From: Hetaerina americana
Taxonomy: Eukaryota; Arthropoda; Insecta; Odonata; Calopterygidae
Direction of reading: 5' to 3'
Length of the DNA stretch: 64,000 bases
Assembly (NCBI GenBank): GCA_022747635.1
Contig: JAKTNV010000606.1
Coordinates: forward strand, 35,562-99,561
Made by a program: the position numbers and the translations under genes. The notes beneath the pieces were generated by a model that worked only from the letters and a program-made list of their open reading frames with translations, made no database searches and had not been told where the DNA came from. This document shows, piece after piece, positions 49,911-60,202 of the stretch. Within the stretch, counting starts at the first letter, position 1. Each line of letters starts with the position of its first letter.

Positions 49911-51163
49911 ATGGAAACATTTTTGTTTGATTTGTGTCGAGTGAGATTTTCACCTAGAACCCAAAGGGGGGGTATCGGTACTTTTCATGGAAAAATGAGA
50001 AAAAATAAATTTTCTAAAAATGAAATAAATGCCTTCTATACACCTCAAACATTCACTCTTAAACTGAAAATTGTTGTTTTTCGCAATATTTTTAGAAATT
50101 TGGGCTCTTTTAGTAACGTTAACACTTGCGCTGAAGCATCTTTTATGCTCATTTCTTGTCTTTCACTATTTATTCTGGGTTTTATTTTGTTTATTTGATG
50201 AAAATGAACAACAATACCCACCATGGAAACATTTTTGTTTGATTTGTGTCGAGTGAGATTTTCACCTAGAACCCAAAGGGGGGGTATCGGTACTTTTCAT
50301 GGAAAAATGAGAAAAAATAAATTTTCTAAAAATGAAATAAATGCCTTCTATACACCTCAAACATTCACTCTTAAACTGAAAATTGTTGTTTTTCGCAATA
50401 TTTTTAGAAATTTGGGCTCTTTTAGTAACGTTAACACTTGCGCTGAAGCATCTTTTATGCTCATTTCTTGTCTTTCAGTATTTAATGTGTGTTTTATTTT
50501 GTTTATTTGATGAAAATGAACAACAATACACACCATGGAAACATTTTTGTTTGATTTGTGCCGAGTGAGATTTTCACCTAGAACCCAAAGGGGGGGGTAT
50601 CGGTACTTTTCATGGAAAAATGAGAAAAAATAAATTTTCTAAAAATGAAATAAATGCCTTCTATACACCTCAAACATTCACTTTTAAACTGAAAATTTTC
50701 GTTTTTCGCAATATTTTTAGATATTTTGGCTCTTTTAGTAACATTAACACTTGCGCTGAAGCATCTTTTATGCTCATTTCTTGTCTTTCAGTATTTATTC
50801 TGGGTTTTATTTTGTTTATTTGATGAAAATGAATACAAATAAACACCATGGAAACATTTTTGTTTGATATGTTCGAGTGAGATTTTCACCTAGAACCCAA
50901 ACGGGGGGGGGGGTATTGGCACTTTTCATGGAAAAATGAGAAAAAATAAATTTTCTAAAAATGAAATAAATGCCTTCTATACACCTCAAACATTCACTCT
51001 AAATCTGAAAATTGTTGTTTTTCGCAATATTTTTAGAAATTTTGGCTCTTTTAGTAACATTAACACTTTCAATGAAGCATCTTTTATGCTCATTTCTTGT
51101 CTTTCACTATTTATTCTGGGTTTTATTTTGTTTATTTGATGAAAATGAACAACAATACACACC
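49911..51163 (+). repeat. 4-monomer HOR unit 4 (type a)
   Basis: This unit returns to type a, here with GTATCGGTAC after the G-tract, where unit 2 has GTATTGGCAC, and with AAATGCCTTC in place of AAATCCCTTC. Its d monomer has a G-tract of 10. Confidence 0.92.
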
Positions 51164-52413
51164 ATGGAAACATTTTTGTTTGATTTGTGTCGAGTGAGAT
51201 TTTCACCTAGAACCCAAAGGGGGGGTATTGGCACTTTTCATGGAAAAATGAGAAAAAATAAATTTTCTAAAAATGAAATAAATCCCTTCTATACACCTCA
51301 AAAATTCACTCTTAAACAGAAGATTGTGCTTTTCGCAATATTTTTAGAAATTTGGGCTCTTTTAGTAACTATAACAACCCCGCTGAAGCATCTTTTATGC
51401 TCATTTCTTGTCTTTCAGTATTTATTCTGGGTTTTATTTTGTTTATTTGATGAAAATGAACAACAATACACACCATGGAAAAATATTTTTTTGATTTGTG
51501 TCGAGTGAGATTTTCACCTAGAACCCAAAGGGGGGGTATCGGTACTTTTCATGGAAAAATGAGAAAAAATAAATTTTCTAAAAATGAAATAAATGCCTTC
51601 TATACACCTCAAACATTCACTCTTAAACTGAAAATTGTTGTTTTTCGCAATATTTTTAGAAATTTGGGCTCTTTTAGTAACGTTAACACTTGCGCTGAAG
51701 CATCTTTTATGCTCATTTCTTGTCTTTCAGTATTTAATGTGTGTTTTATTTTGTTTATTTGATGAAAATGAACAACAATACACACCATGGAAACATTTTT
51801 GTTTGATTTGTGCCGAGTGAGATTTTCACCTAGAACCCAAAGGGGGGGGTATCGGTACTTTTCATGGAAAAATGAGAAAAAATAAATTTTCTAAAAATGA
51901 AATAAATGCCTTCTATACACCTCAAACATTCACTCTTAAACTGAAAATTTTCGTTTTTCGCAATATTTTTAGATATTTTGGCTCTTTTAGTAACATTAAC
52001 ACTTGCGCTGAAGCATCTTTTATGCTCATTTCTTGTCTTTCAGTATTTATTCTGGGTTTTATTTTGTTTATTTGATGAAAATGAATACAAATAAACACCA
52101 TGGAAACATTTTTGTTTGATATGTTCGAGTGAGATTTTCACCTAGAACCCAAACGGGGGGGGGTATTGGCACTTTTCATGGAAAAATGAGAAAAAATAAA
52201 TTTTCTAAAAATGAAATAAAGGCCTTCTATACACCTCAAACATTCACTCTAAATCTGAAAATTGTTGTTTTTCGCAATATTTTTAGAAATTTTGGCTCTT
52301 TTAGTAACATTAACACTTTCAATGAAGCATCTTTTATGCTCATTTCTTGTCTTTCACTATTTATTCTGGGTTTTATTTTGTTTATTTGATGAAAATGAAC
52401 AACAATACACACC
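51164..52413 (+). repeat. 4-monomer HOR unit 5 (type a')
   Basis: Type a' is followed by b (51,475), c (51,787) and d (52,100). The c copy has CACTCTTAAACTG where earlier copies have CACTTTTAAACTG, and d has AAAGGCCTTC. Both changes are shared with the separate unit at 58,640-59,891, which links the two. Confidence 0.92.
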
Positions 52414-52724
52414 ATGGAAACATTTTTGTTTGATTTGTGTCGAGTGAGATTTTCACCTAGAACCCAAAGGGGGGGTATTGGCACTTTTCATGGAAAAATG
52501 AGAAAAAATAAATTTTCTAAAAATGAAATAAATCCCTTCTATACACCTCAAAAATTCACTCTTAAACAGAAGATTGTGCTTTTCGCAATATTTTTAGAAA
52601 TTTGGGCTCTTTTAGTAACTATAACAACCCCGCTGAAGCATCTTTTATGCTCATTTCTTGTCTTTCAGTATTTATTCTGGGTTTTATTTTGTTTATTTGA
52701 TGAAAATGAACAACAATACACACC
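52414..52724 (+). repeat. Terminal a' monomer of the 4-monomer HOR
   Basis: A sixth first-position monomer, again type a' and ending in CCATGGAAAAATATTT. The following monomer is not type b beyond its left end, so the regular array stops here. Confidence 0.9.
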
Positions 52725-53035
52725 ATGGAAAAATATTTTTTTGATTTGTGTCGAGTGAGATTTTCACCTAGAACCCAAAGGGGGGGTATTGGCACTTTTC
52801 ATGGAAAAATGAGAAAAAATAATTTTTTTAAAATGAAACAAATGCCTTCTATACACCTCAAACATTCACTCTATAACAGAAGATTGTTGTTTTTCGCAAT
52901 ATTTTTAGAAATTTTGGCTCTTTAAGTAACATTAACAACCCCGCTGATGCATCTTTTATGCTCATTTCTTGTCTTTCAGGATTTATTCTGGGTTTTATTT
53001 TGTTCATTTGATGAAAATGAACAACAATACACACC

Positions 53036-53348
53036 ATGGAAACATTTTTGTTTGATTTGTGTCGAGTGAGATTTTCACCTAGAACCCAAAGGGGGGGGTA
53101 TTGGCACTTTTCATGGAAAAATGTGAAAAATTAAATTTTCTAAAATTGAAATAAATGCCTTATATACACCTCAAACATTCACTCTAAATCTGAAAATTGT
53201 TGTTTTTCGCAATATTTTTAGAAATTTGGGCTCTTTTAGTAACATTAACACTTGCGCTGAAGCATCTTTTATGCTCATTTCTTGTCTTTCAGGATTTATT
53301 CTGGGTTTTATTTTGTTTATTTGATGAAAATAAACAACAATACACACC
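53036..53348 (+). repeat. Representative 313-bp monomer with internal landmarks
   Basis: This clean copy serves as a map of the unit. CCATGG straddles the start. A CpG lies in GTCGAG (53,063-53,064), followed by GTGAGA (53,066-53,071). AACCCAAA then leads into a tract of 8 G (53,091-53,098). A second CATGG is at 53,112-53,116, followed by clustered A-tracts up to about 53,160. ATACACC is at 53,164-53,170. The highly conserved TTTTTCGCAATATTTTTAG has its CpG at 53,208-53,209. TAGTAAC is at 53,237-53,243 and the third CpG is in TTGCGC (53,255-53,256). A small dyad AGCAT-CTTTT-ATGCT occupies 53,261-53,275. A pyrimidine-rich run ending in CAG finishes at 53,292. The last part is T-rich and leads to CAATACACACC before the next unit. 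The starting point is a convention; the true unit of amplification is unknown. Confidence 0.95.
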
Positions 53349-53974
53349 ATGGAAACATTTTTGTTTGATTTGTGTCGAGTGAGATTTTCACCTAGAACCC
53401 AAAGGGGGGGGTATTGGCACTTTTCGTGGAAAAATGTGAAAAATTAAATTTTCTAAAAATGAAATAAATGGCTTCTATACACCTCAAACATTCACTCTAA
53501 ATCTGAAAATTGTTTTTTTTCGCAATATTTTTAGAAATTTGGGCTCTTTTAGTAACATTAACACTTTCGCTGAAGCATCTTTTATGCTCATTTCTTGTCT
53601 TTCAGGATTTATTCTGGGATTTATTTTGTTCATTTGATGAAAATGAACAACAATACACACCATGGAAACATTTTTGTTTGATTTGTGTCGAGTGAGATTT
53701 TCACCTAGAACCCAAAGGGGGGGGTATTGGCACTTTTCATGGAAAAATGTGAAAAATTAAATTTTCTAAAAATGAAATGAATGCCTTCTATGCACCTCAA
53801 ACATTCACTCTAAAAAAGAAGATTGTTGTTTTTCGCAATATTTTCAGAAATTTGGGCTCTTTTAGTAACCTTAACACTTGAGCTGAAGCATCTTTTATGC
53901 TCATTTCTTATCTTTCAGGATTTATTCCGGGTTTTATTTTGTTTATTTGATGAAAATGAGCAACAATACACACC

Positions 53975-55842
53975 ATGGACACATTTTTGTTTGATATGTT
54001 CGAGTGAGATTTTCACCTGGAACCCAAAGGGGGGGTATTGGCACTTTTCATGGAAAAATGAGAAAAAATAAATTTTCTAAAAATGAAATAAATGCCTTCT
54101 ATACACCTCAAACATTCACTCTTGAACAGAAGATTGCTGTTTTTCGCAATATTTTTAGAAATTTTGGCTCTTTTAGTAACATTAACACTTTCGCTGAAGC
54201 ATCTTTTATGCTCATTTCTTGTCTTTCACTATTTTTTCTGGGTTTTATTTTGTTTATTTGATGAAAATGAACAACAATACACATCATGGAAACATTTTTG
54301 TTTGATATGTATCGAGTGACATTTTCACCTAGAACCCAAAGGGGGGGGTATTGCCACTTTTCATTGAAAAATGAGAAAAAATAAATTTTCTAAAAATGAA
54401 ATAAATGCCTTCTATGCACCTCAAACATTCACTCTAAAACAGAAGATTGTTTTTTTTCGCAATATTTTTAGAAATTTTGGCTCTTTAAGTAACATTAACA
54501 ACCCCGCTGATGCATCTTTTATGCTCATTTCTTGTCTTTCAGGATTTATTCTGGGTTTTATTTTGTTTATTTGATGAAAATAAACAACAATACACACCAT
54601 GGAAACATTTTTGGTTGATTTGTGTCGAGTGAGATTTTCACCTAGAACCCAAAGGGGGGGGTATTGGCACTTTTCATGGAAAAATGTGAAAAATTAAATT
54701 TTTTAAAAATGAAATAATTGTCTTCTGTACACCTCAAACATTCACTCTAAAACTGAAAATTGTTGTTTTTCGCAAAATTTTAGAAATTTGGGCTCTTTTA
54801 AAAACATTAACATTTGCGCTGAAGGATCTTTTATGCTCATTTCCTGTCTTTCAGTATTTATTATGGGTTGTATTTTGTTTATTTGATGAAAATGAACAAC
54901 AATACAGACCATGAAAACATTTTTGTTTGATTTGTGTCGAGTGAGATTTTCACCTAGAACCCAAATGGTGGGGTATTGGATCTTTTCATGGAAAAATGTA
55001 AAAAAATTAAATTTTCTAAAAATGAAATAAATGCCTTCTATACACCTTAAACATTCACTCTAAAACAGAAGATTGTTGTTTTTCGCAATATTTTTAGAAA
55101 TTTTGGCTCTTTAAGTAAAATTAACAACCCCGCTGATGCATCTTTTATGCTCATTTCTTGTCTTTCAGGATTTATTCTGGGGTTTTTTTTGTTTATTTGA
55201 TGAAAATGAAAACCAATACACACCATGGAAACATTTTTGTTTGATTTGTGTCGAGTGAGATTTTCACCTAGAATCCAAAGGGTATTGGCAATTTTCATGG
55301 AAAAATGTGAAAAAAAACATTTTCTAAAAATGAAATAAATGCCTTCTATAAACCTCAAACATTCACTCTGAATCTGAAAATTGTGGTTTTTCGCAATATT
55401 TTTAGAATTTTGGGCTCTTTTACTAACATTAACACTTGCGCTGAAGCATCTTTTATGCCCATTTCTTGTTATTCAGGATTTATTCTGGGTTTTATTTTGT
55501 TTATTTGATGAAAATGAACAACAATACACACCATGGAAATATTTTTGTTAGATTTGTGTCGAGTGAGATTTTCACCTAGAACCCAAAGGGGGTATTGGCA
55601 CTTTTCATGGAAAATTGAGAAAAAATAAATTTTCTAAAAATGAAATAAATACCTTCTATACACCTCAAGCAATCACTCTAAAACAGAAGATTGTTGTTTT
55701 TCGCAATATTTTTAGAAATTATGGCTCTTTAAATAACATTAACACTTGAGCTGAAGCATCTTTTATGCTCATTTCTTATCTTTCAGGATTTATTCCGGGT
55801 TTTATTTTGTTTATTTGATGAAAATGAGCAACAATACACACC
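53975..55842 (+). repeat. 1,868-bp 6-monomer duplication, first copy
   Basis: The landmarks 53,975, 54,286, 54,599, 54,911, 55,225 and 55,533 are repeated at 55,843, 56,154, 56,467, 56,779, 57,093 and 57,401, each 1,868 bp later. I saw no difference between the two copies for the first five and a half monomers. This implies a very recent event or an assembly duplication. Confidence 0.92.
55533..55842 (+). repeat. N10/N4 hybrid monomer at the duplication junction
   Basis: The left part is N10: GTTAGATTTG, a short GGGGGTATTGG hinge, GAAAATTGAG, AAATACCTTC and AAATTATGGC. From about 55,740 the sequence is N4: CACTTGAGCTG, TTATCTTTCAGG, TTATTCCGGG, AATGAGCAAC and a CCATGGACAC end. An unequal exchange between an N10 and an N4 six monomers apart would produce exactly this unit together with the flanking 1,868-bp duplication. 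Confidence 0.9.
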
Positions 55843-57710
55843 ATGGACACATTTTTGTTTGATATGTTCGAGTGAGATTTTCACCTGGAACCCAAAGGGG
55901 GGGTATTGGCACTTTTCATGGAAAAATGAGAAAAAATAAATTTTCTAAAAATGAAATAAATGCCTTCTATACACCTCAAACATTCACTCTTGAACAGAAG
56001 ATTGCTGTTTTTCGCAATATTTTTAGAAATTTTGGCTCTTTTAGTAACATTAACACTTTCGCTGAAGCATCTTTTATGCTCATTTCTTGTCTTTCACTAT
56101 TTTTTCTGGGTTTTATTTTGTTTATTTGATGAAAATGAACAACAATACACATCATGGAAACATTTTTGTTTGATATGTATCGAGTGACATTTTCACCTAG
56201 AACCCAAAGGGGGGGGTATTGCCACTTTTCATTGAAAAATGAGAAAAAATAAATTTTCTAAAAATGAAATAAATGCCTTCTATGCACCTCAAACATTCAC
56301 TCTAAAACAGAAGATTGTTTTTTTTCGCAATATTTTTAGAAATTTTGGCTCTTTAAGTAACATTAACAACCCCGCTGATGCATCTTTTATGCTCATTTCT
56401 TGTCTTTCAGGATTTATTCTGGGTTTTATTTTGTTTATTTGATGAAAATAAACAACAATACACACCATGGAAACATTTTTGGTTGATTTGTGTCGAGTGA
56501 GATTTTCACCTAGAACCCAAAGGGGGGGGTATTGGCACTTTTCATGGAAAAATGTGAAAAATTAAATTTTTTAAAAATGAAATAATTGTCTTCTGTACAC
56601 CTCAAACATTCACTCTAAAACTGAAAATTGTTGTTTTTCGCAAAATTTTAGAAATTTGGGCTCTTTTAAAAACATTAACATTTGCGCTGAAGGATCTTTT
56701 ATGCTCATTTCCTGTCTTTCAGTATTTATTATGGGTTGTATTTTGTTTATTTGATGAAAATGAACAACAATACAGACCATGAAAACATTTTTGTTTGATT
56801 TGTGTCGAGTGAGATTTTCACCTAGAACCCAAATGGTGGGGTATTGGATCTTTTCATGGAAAAATGTAAAAAAATTAAATTTTCTAAAAATGAAATAAAT
56901 GCCTTCTATACACCTTAAACATTCACTCTAAAACAGAAGATTGTTGTTTTTCGCAATATTTTTAGAAATTTTGGCTCTTTAAGTAAAATTAACAACCCCG
57001 CTGATGCATCTTTTATGCTCATTTCTTGTCTTTCAGGATTTATTCTGGGGTTTTTTTTGTTTATTTGATGAAAATGAAAACCAATACACACCATGGAAAC
57101 ATTTTTGTTTGATTTGTGTCGAGTGAGATTTTCACCTAGAATCCAAAGGGTATTGGCAATTTTCATGGAAAAATGTGAAAAAAAACATTTTCTAAAAATG
57201 AAATAAATGCCTTCTATAAACCTCAAACATTCACTCTGAATCTGAAAATTGTGGTTTTTCGCAATATTTTTAGAATTTTGGGCTCTTTTACTAACATTAA
57301 CACTTGCGCTGAAGCATCTTTTATGCCCATTTCTTGTTATTCAGGATTTATTCTGGGTTTTATTTTGTTTATTTGATGAAAATGAACAACAATACACACC
57401 ATGGAAATATTTTTGTTAGATTTGTGTCGAGTGAGATTTTCACCTAGAACCCAAAGGGGGTATTGGCACTTTTCATGGAAAATTGAGAAAAAATAAATTT
57501 TCTAAAAATGAAATAAATACCTTCTATACACCTCAAGCAATCACTCTAAAACAGAAGATTGTTGTTTTTCGCAATATTTTTAGAAATTATGGCTCTTTAA
57601 ATAACATTAACATTTGCGCTGAAGCATCTTTTATGCTCATTTCTTGTCTTTCAGGATTTATTCTGGGGTTTTTTTTGTTTATTTGATGAAAATGAAAACG
57701 AATACACACC
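55843..57710 (+). repeat. 1,868-bp 6-monomer duplication, second copy
   Basis: Types N5 to N10. The last monomer (57,401) is the complete N10, with AACATTTGCGC and a GGGGTTTTTTTTG tail leading into N11. The corresponding block at 61,455-63,321 is present only once. Confidence 0.92.
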
Positions 57711-58639
57711 ATGGAAACATTTTTGTTTGATATGTGTCGAGTGAGATTTTCACCTACAACCCAAAGGGGGGGGTATTGGCACTTTTCATGGAAAAATGTA
57801 AATGTAACATTTTCTAAAAATGAAATAAATGCCTTCTATACACCTCAGACATTCACTCGAAAAATGAAAATTGTTGTGTTTCGCAATATTTTTAGAAATT
57901 TTGGCTCTTTTTGTAACATTACCACTTCCGCTGAAGCATCTTTTATGCTCATTTCTTGTCTTTCAGTATTTATTCTGGGTTTTATTTTGTTTATTTGATG
58001 AGAATGTGCAACAATACTCACCATGGAAACATATTTTTTTGATTTGTGTCGAGTGAGATTTTCCCCTAGAACCTAAAGGGGGGGGTATTGGCACTTTTCA
58101 TGGAAAAATGTAAAAAAATTAAAATTGAAATAAATGCCTTCTATACACCTCAAACATCCACTCTTAAACAGAAGATTGTGGTTTTTCGCAATATTTTTAG
58201 AAATTTGGGCTCTTTTAGAAACATTAACACGTGCGCTTAAGCATCTTTTATGCTCATTTCCTGTGTTTCAGGATATATTCTGGGTTTTATTTTGTTTATT
58301 TGATGAAAATGAACAACAATACACACCATGGAAACATTTTTGTTTGATTTGTGTCGAGTGAGATTTTCACCTAGAACCCAAAGGGGGGGGTATTGGCACT
58401 TTTAATGGAAAAATGTGAAAAATAAATTTTCTAAAAATGAAATAAATGCCTTCTATGCACCTCAAACATTCACTCTAAATCTGAAAATTGTTGTTTTTCG
58501 CAATATTTTTAGAAATTTTGGCTCTTTTAGTAACATTAACACTTTCGCTGAAGCATCTTTTATGCTCATTTCTTGTCTTTCAATATTTATTCTGGGTTTT
58601 ATTTTGTTTATTTGATGAAAATGAACAACAATACACACC

Positions 58640-59891
58640 ATGGAAACATTTTTGTTTGATTTGTGTCGAGTGAGATTTTCACCTAGAACCCAAAGGGGGG
58701 GTATTGGCACTTTTCATGGAAAAATGAGAAAAAATAAATTTTCTAAAAATGAAATAAATCCCTTCTATACACCTCAAACATTCACTCTTAAACTGAAAAT
58801 TGTTGTTTTTCGCAATATTTTTAGAAATTTGGGCTCTTTTAGTAACGTTAACACTTGCGCTGAAGCATCTTTTATGCTCATTTCTTGTCTTTCACTATTT
58901 ATTCTGGGTTTTATTTTGTTTATTTGATGAAAATGAACAACAATACCCACCATGGAAACATATTTGTTTGATTTGTGTCGAGTGAGATTTTCACCTAGAA
59001 CCCAAAGGGGGGGTATCGGTACTTTTCATGGAAAAATGAGAAAAAATAAATTTTCTAAAAATGAAATAAATGCCTTCTATACACCTCAAACATTCACTCT
59101 TAAACTGAAAATTGTTGTTTTTCGCAATATTTTTAGAAATTTGGGCTCTTTTAGTAACGTTAACACTTGCGCTGAAGCATCTTTTATGCTCATTTCTTGT
59201 CTTTCAGTATTTAATGTGTGTTTTATTTTGTTTATTTGATGAAAATGAACAACAATACACACCATGGAAACATTTTTGTTTGATTTGTGCCGAGTGAGAT
59301 TTTCACCTAGAACCCAAAGGGGGGGGTATCGGTACTTTTCATGGAAAAATGAGAAAAAATAAATTTTCTAAAAATGAAATAAATGCCTTCTATACACCTC
59401 AAACATTCACTCTTAAACTGAAAATTTTCGTTTTTCGCAATATTTTTAGATATTTTGGCTCTTTTAGTAACATTAACACTTGCGCTGAAGCATCTTTTAT
59501 GCTCATTTCTTGTCTTTCAGTATTTATTCTGGGTTTTATTTTGTTTATTTGATGAAAATGAATACAAATAAACACCATGGAAACATTTTTGTTTGATATG
59601 TTCGAGTGAGATTTTCACCTAGAACCCAAACGGGGGGGGGGTATTGGCACTTTTCATGGAAAAATGAGAAAAAATAAATTTTCTAAAAATGAAATAAAGG
59701 CCTTCTATACACCTCAAACATTCACTCTAAATCTGAAAATTGTTGTTTTTCGCAATATTTTTAGAAATTTTGGCTCTTTTAGTAACATTAACACTTTCAA
59801 TGAAGCATCTTTTATGCTCATTTCTTGTCTTTCACTATTTATTCTGGGTTTTATTTTGTTTATTTGATGAAAATGAACAACAATACACACC
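58640..59891 (+). repeat. Isolated 4-monomer HOR unit (a-b-c-d)
   Basis: Types a (58,640), b (58,952), c (59,264) and d (59,577) return for a single 1,252-bp unit, 6 kb away from the main array. It shares AAAGGCCTTC in d and CACTCTTAAACTG in c with unit 5 at 51,164. One private change is ACATATTTGTTTG at 58,956. Confidence 0.93.
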
Positions 59892-60202
59892 ATGGAAACA
59901 TTTTTGTTTGATTTGTGTCGAGTGAGATTTTCACCTAGAACCCAAAGGGGGGGTATTGGCACTTTTCATGGAAAAATGAGAAAAAATAAATTTTCTAAAA
60001 ATGAAATAAATCCCTTCTATACACCTCAAAAATTCACTCTTAAACAGAAGATTGTGCTTTTCGCAATATTTTTAGAAATTTGGGCTCTTTTAGTAACGTT
60101 AACACTTGCGCTGAAGCATCTTTTATGCTCATTTCTTGTCTTTCAGTATTTAATGTGTGTTTTATTTTGTTTATTTGATGAAAATGAACAACAATACACA
60201 CC
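59892..60202 (+). repeat. a'/b hybrid monomer
   Basis: The left part is a' (CTCAAAAATTCACTC, GATTGTGCTTTTCGC). From about 60,095 it is type b: AACGTTAACACTTGCGC and the ATTTAATGTGTG tail, followed by a normal c start. One monomer equivalent has been lost, so the 4-monomer unit becomes 3 here. Confidence 0.9.

Larger units (their letters stand above)
46155..52724 (+). repeat. 4-monomer higher-order repeat array, about 1,252 bp, five units
   Basis: Four types alternate in strict order, called a, b, c and d here. Type a has AACGTTAACACTTGCGC and a CTATTTATTC tail ending ACCCACCATGG. Type b has the ATTTAATGTGTG tail. Type c starts GTGCCGAGTG and has AATTTTCGTTTTTCGC and a GAATACAAATAAACACC end. 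Type d starts GATATGTTCGAG and has CAAACGGGGGGGGG and CTTTCAATGAAGC. Landmarks at every fourth monomer (46,155, 47,407, 48,660, 49,911, 51,164, 52,414) are 1,250-1,253 bp apart. Copies are nearly identical, with differences mostly in G-tract length, so this is the most homogeneous and probably most recently amplified part of the window. Confidence 0.95.
52725..58639 (+). repeat. 13-type monomer block, copy 1, with an internal duplication
   Basis: I number the types N1 to N13. N1 (52,725) has the CCCCGCTGATGC haplotype and GTTCATTTGATG. N2 has AAAATAAACAAC, N3 CTTTTCGTGG, N4 ATTCCGGG with ATGGACAC, and N5 CACCTGGAACCC. N6 has TTGCCAC, N7 GCAAAATTTTAG, N8 CAAATGGTGGGG, N9 GAATCCAAAGGGTATTGG and N10 AAATACCTTC. 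N11 has GTAAATGTAAC, N12 TTTTCCCCTAG and N13 TTTCAATATTT. The order is N1-N9, an N10/N4 hybrid, then N5-N13. N1 to N9 recur at 60,203-63,011 (offset 7,478-7,481), and the second N5 to N13 recur at 61,455-64,000 (offset 5,610-5,612). Confidence 0.92.

Noticed and set aside
53261..53275. AGCAT-CTTTT-ATGCT as a terminator or RNA hairpin
   Set aside because: A five-base stem in AT-rich DNA is too weak to support a function, and in the CCCCGCTGATGC class the outer pair is lost.
53036..53348. CENP-B box or other known centromere-protein motif
   Set aside because: I found no match to the vertebrate CENP-B box core in the monomer. A centromeric role stays possible but unsupported by motif.
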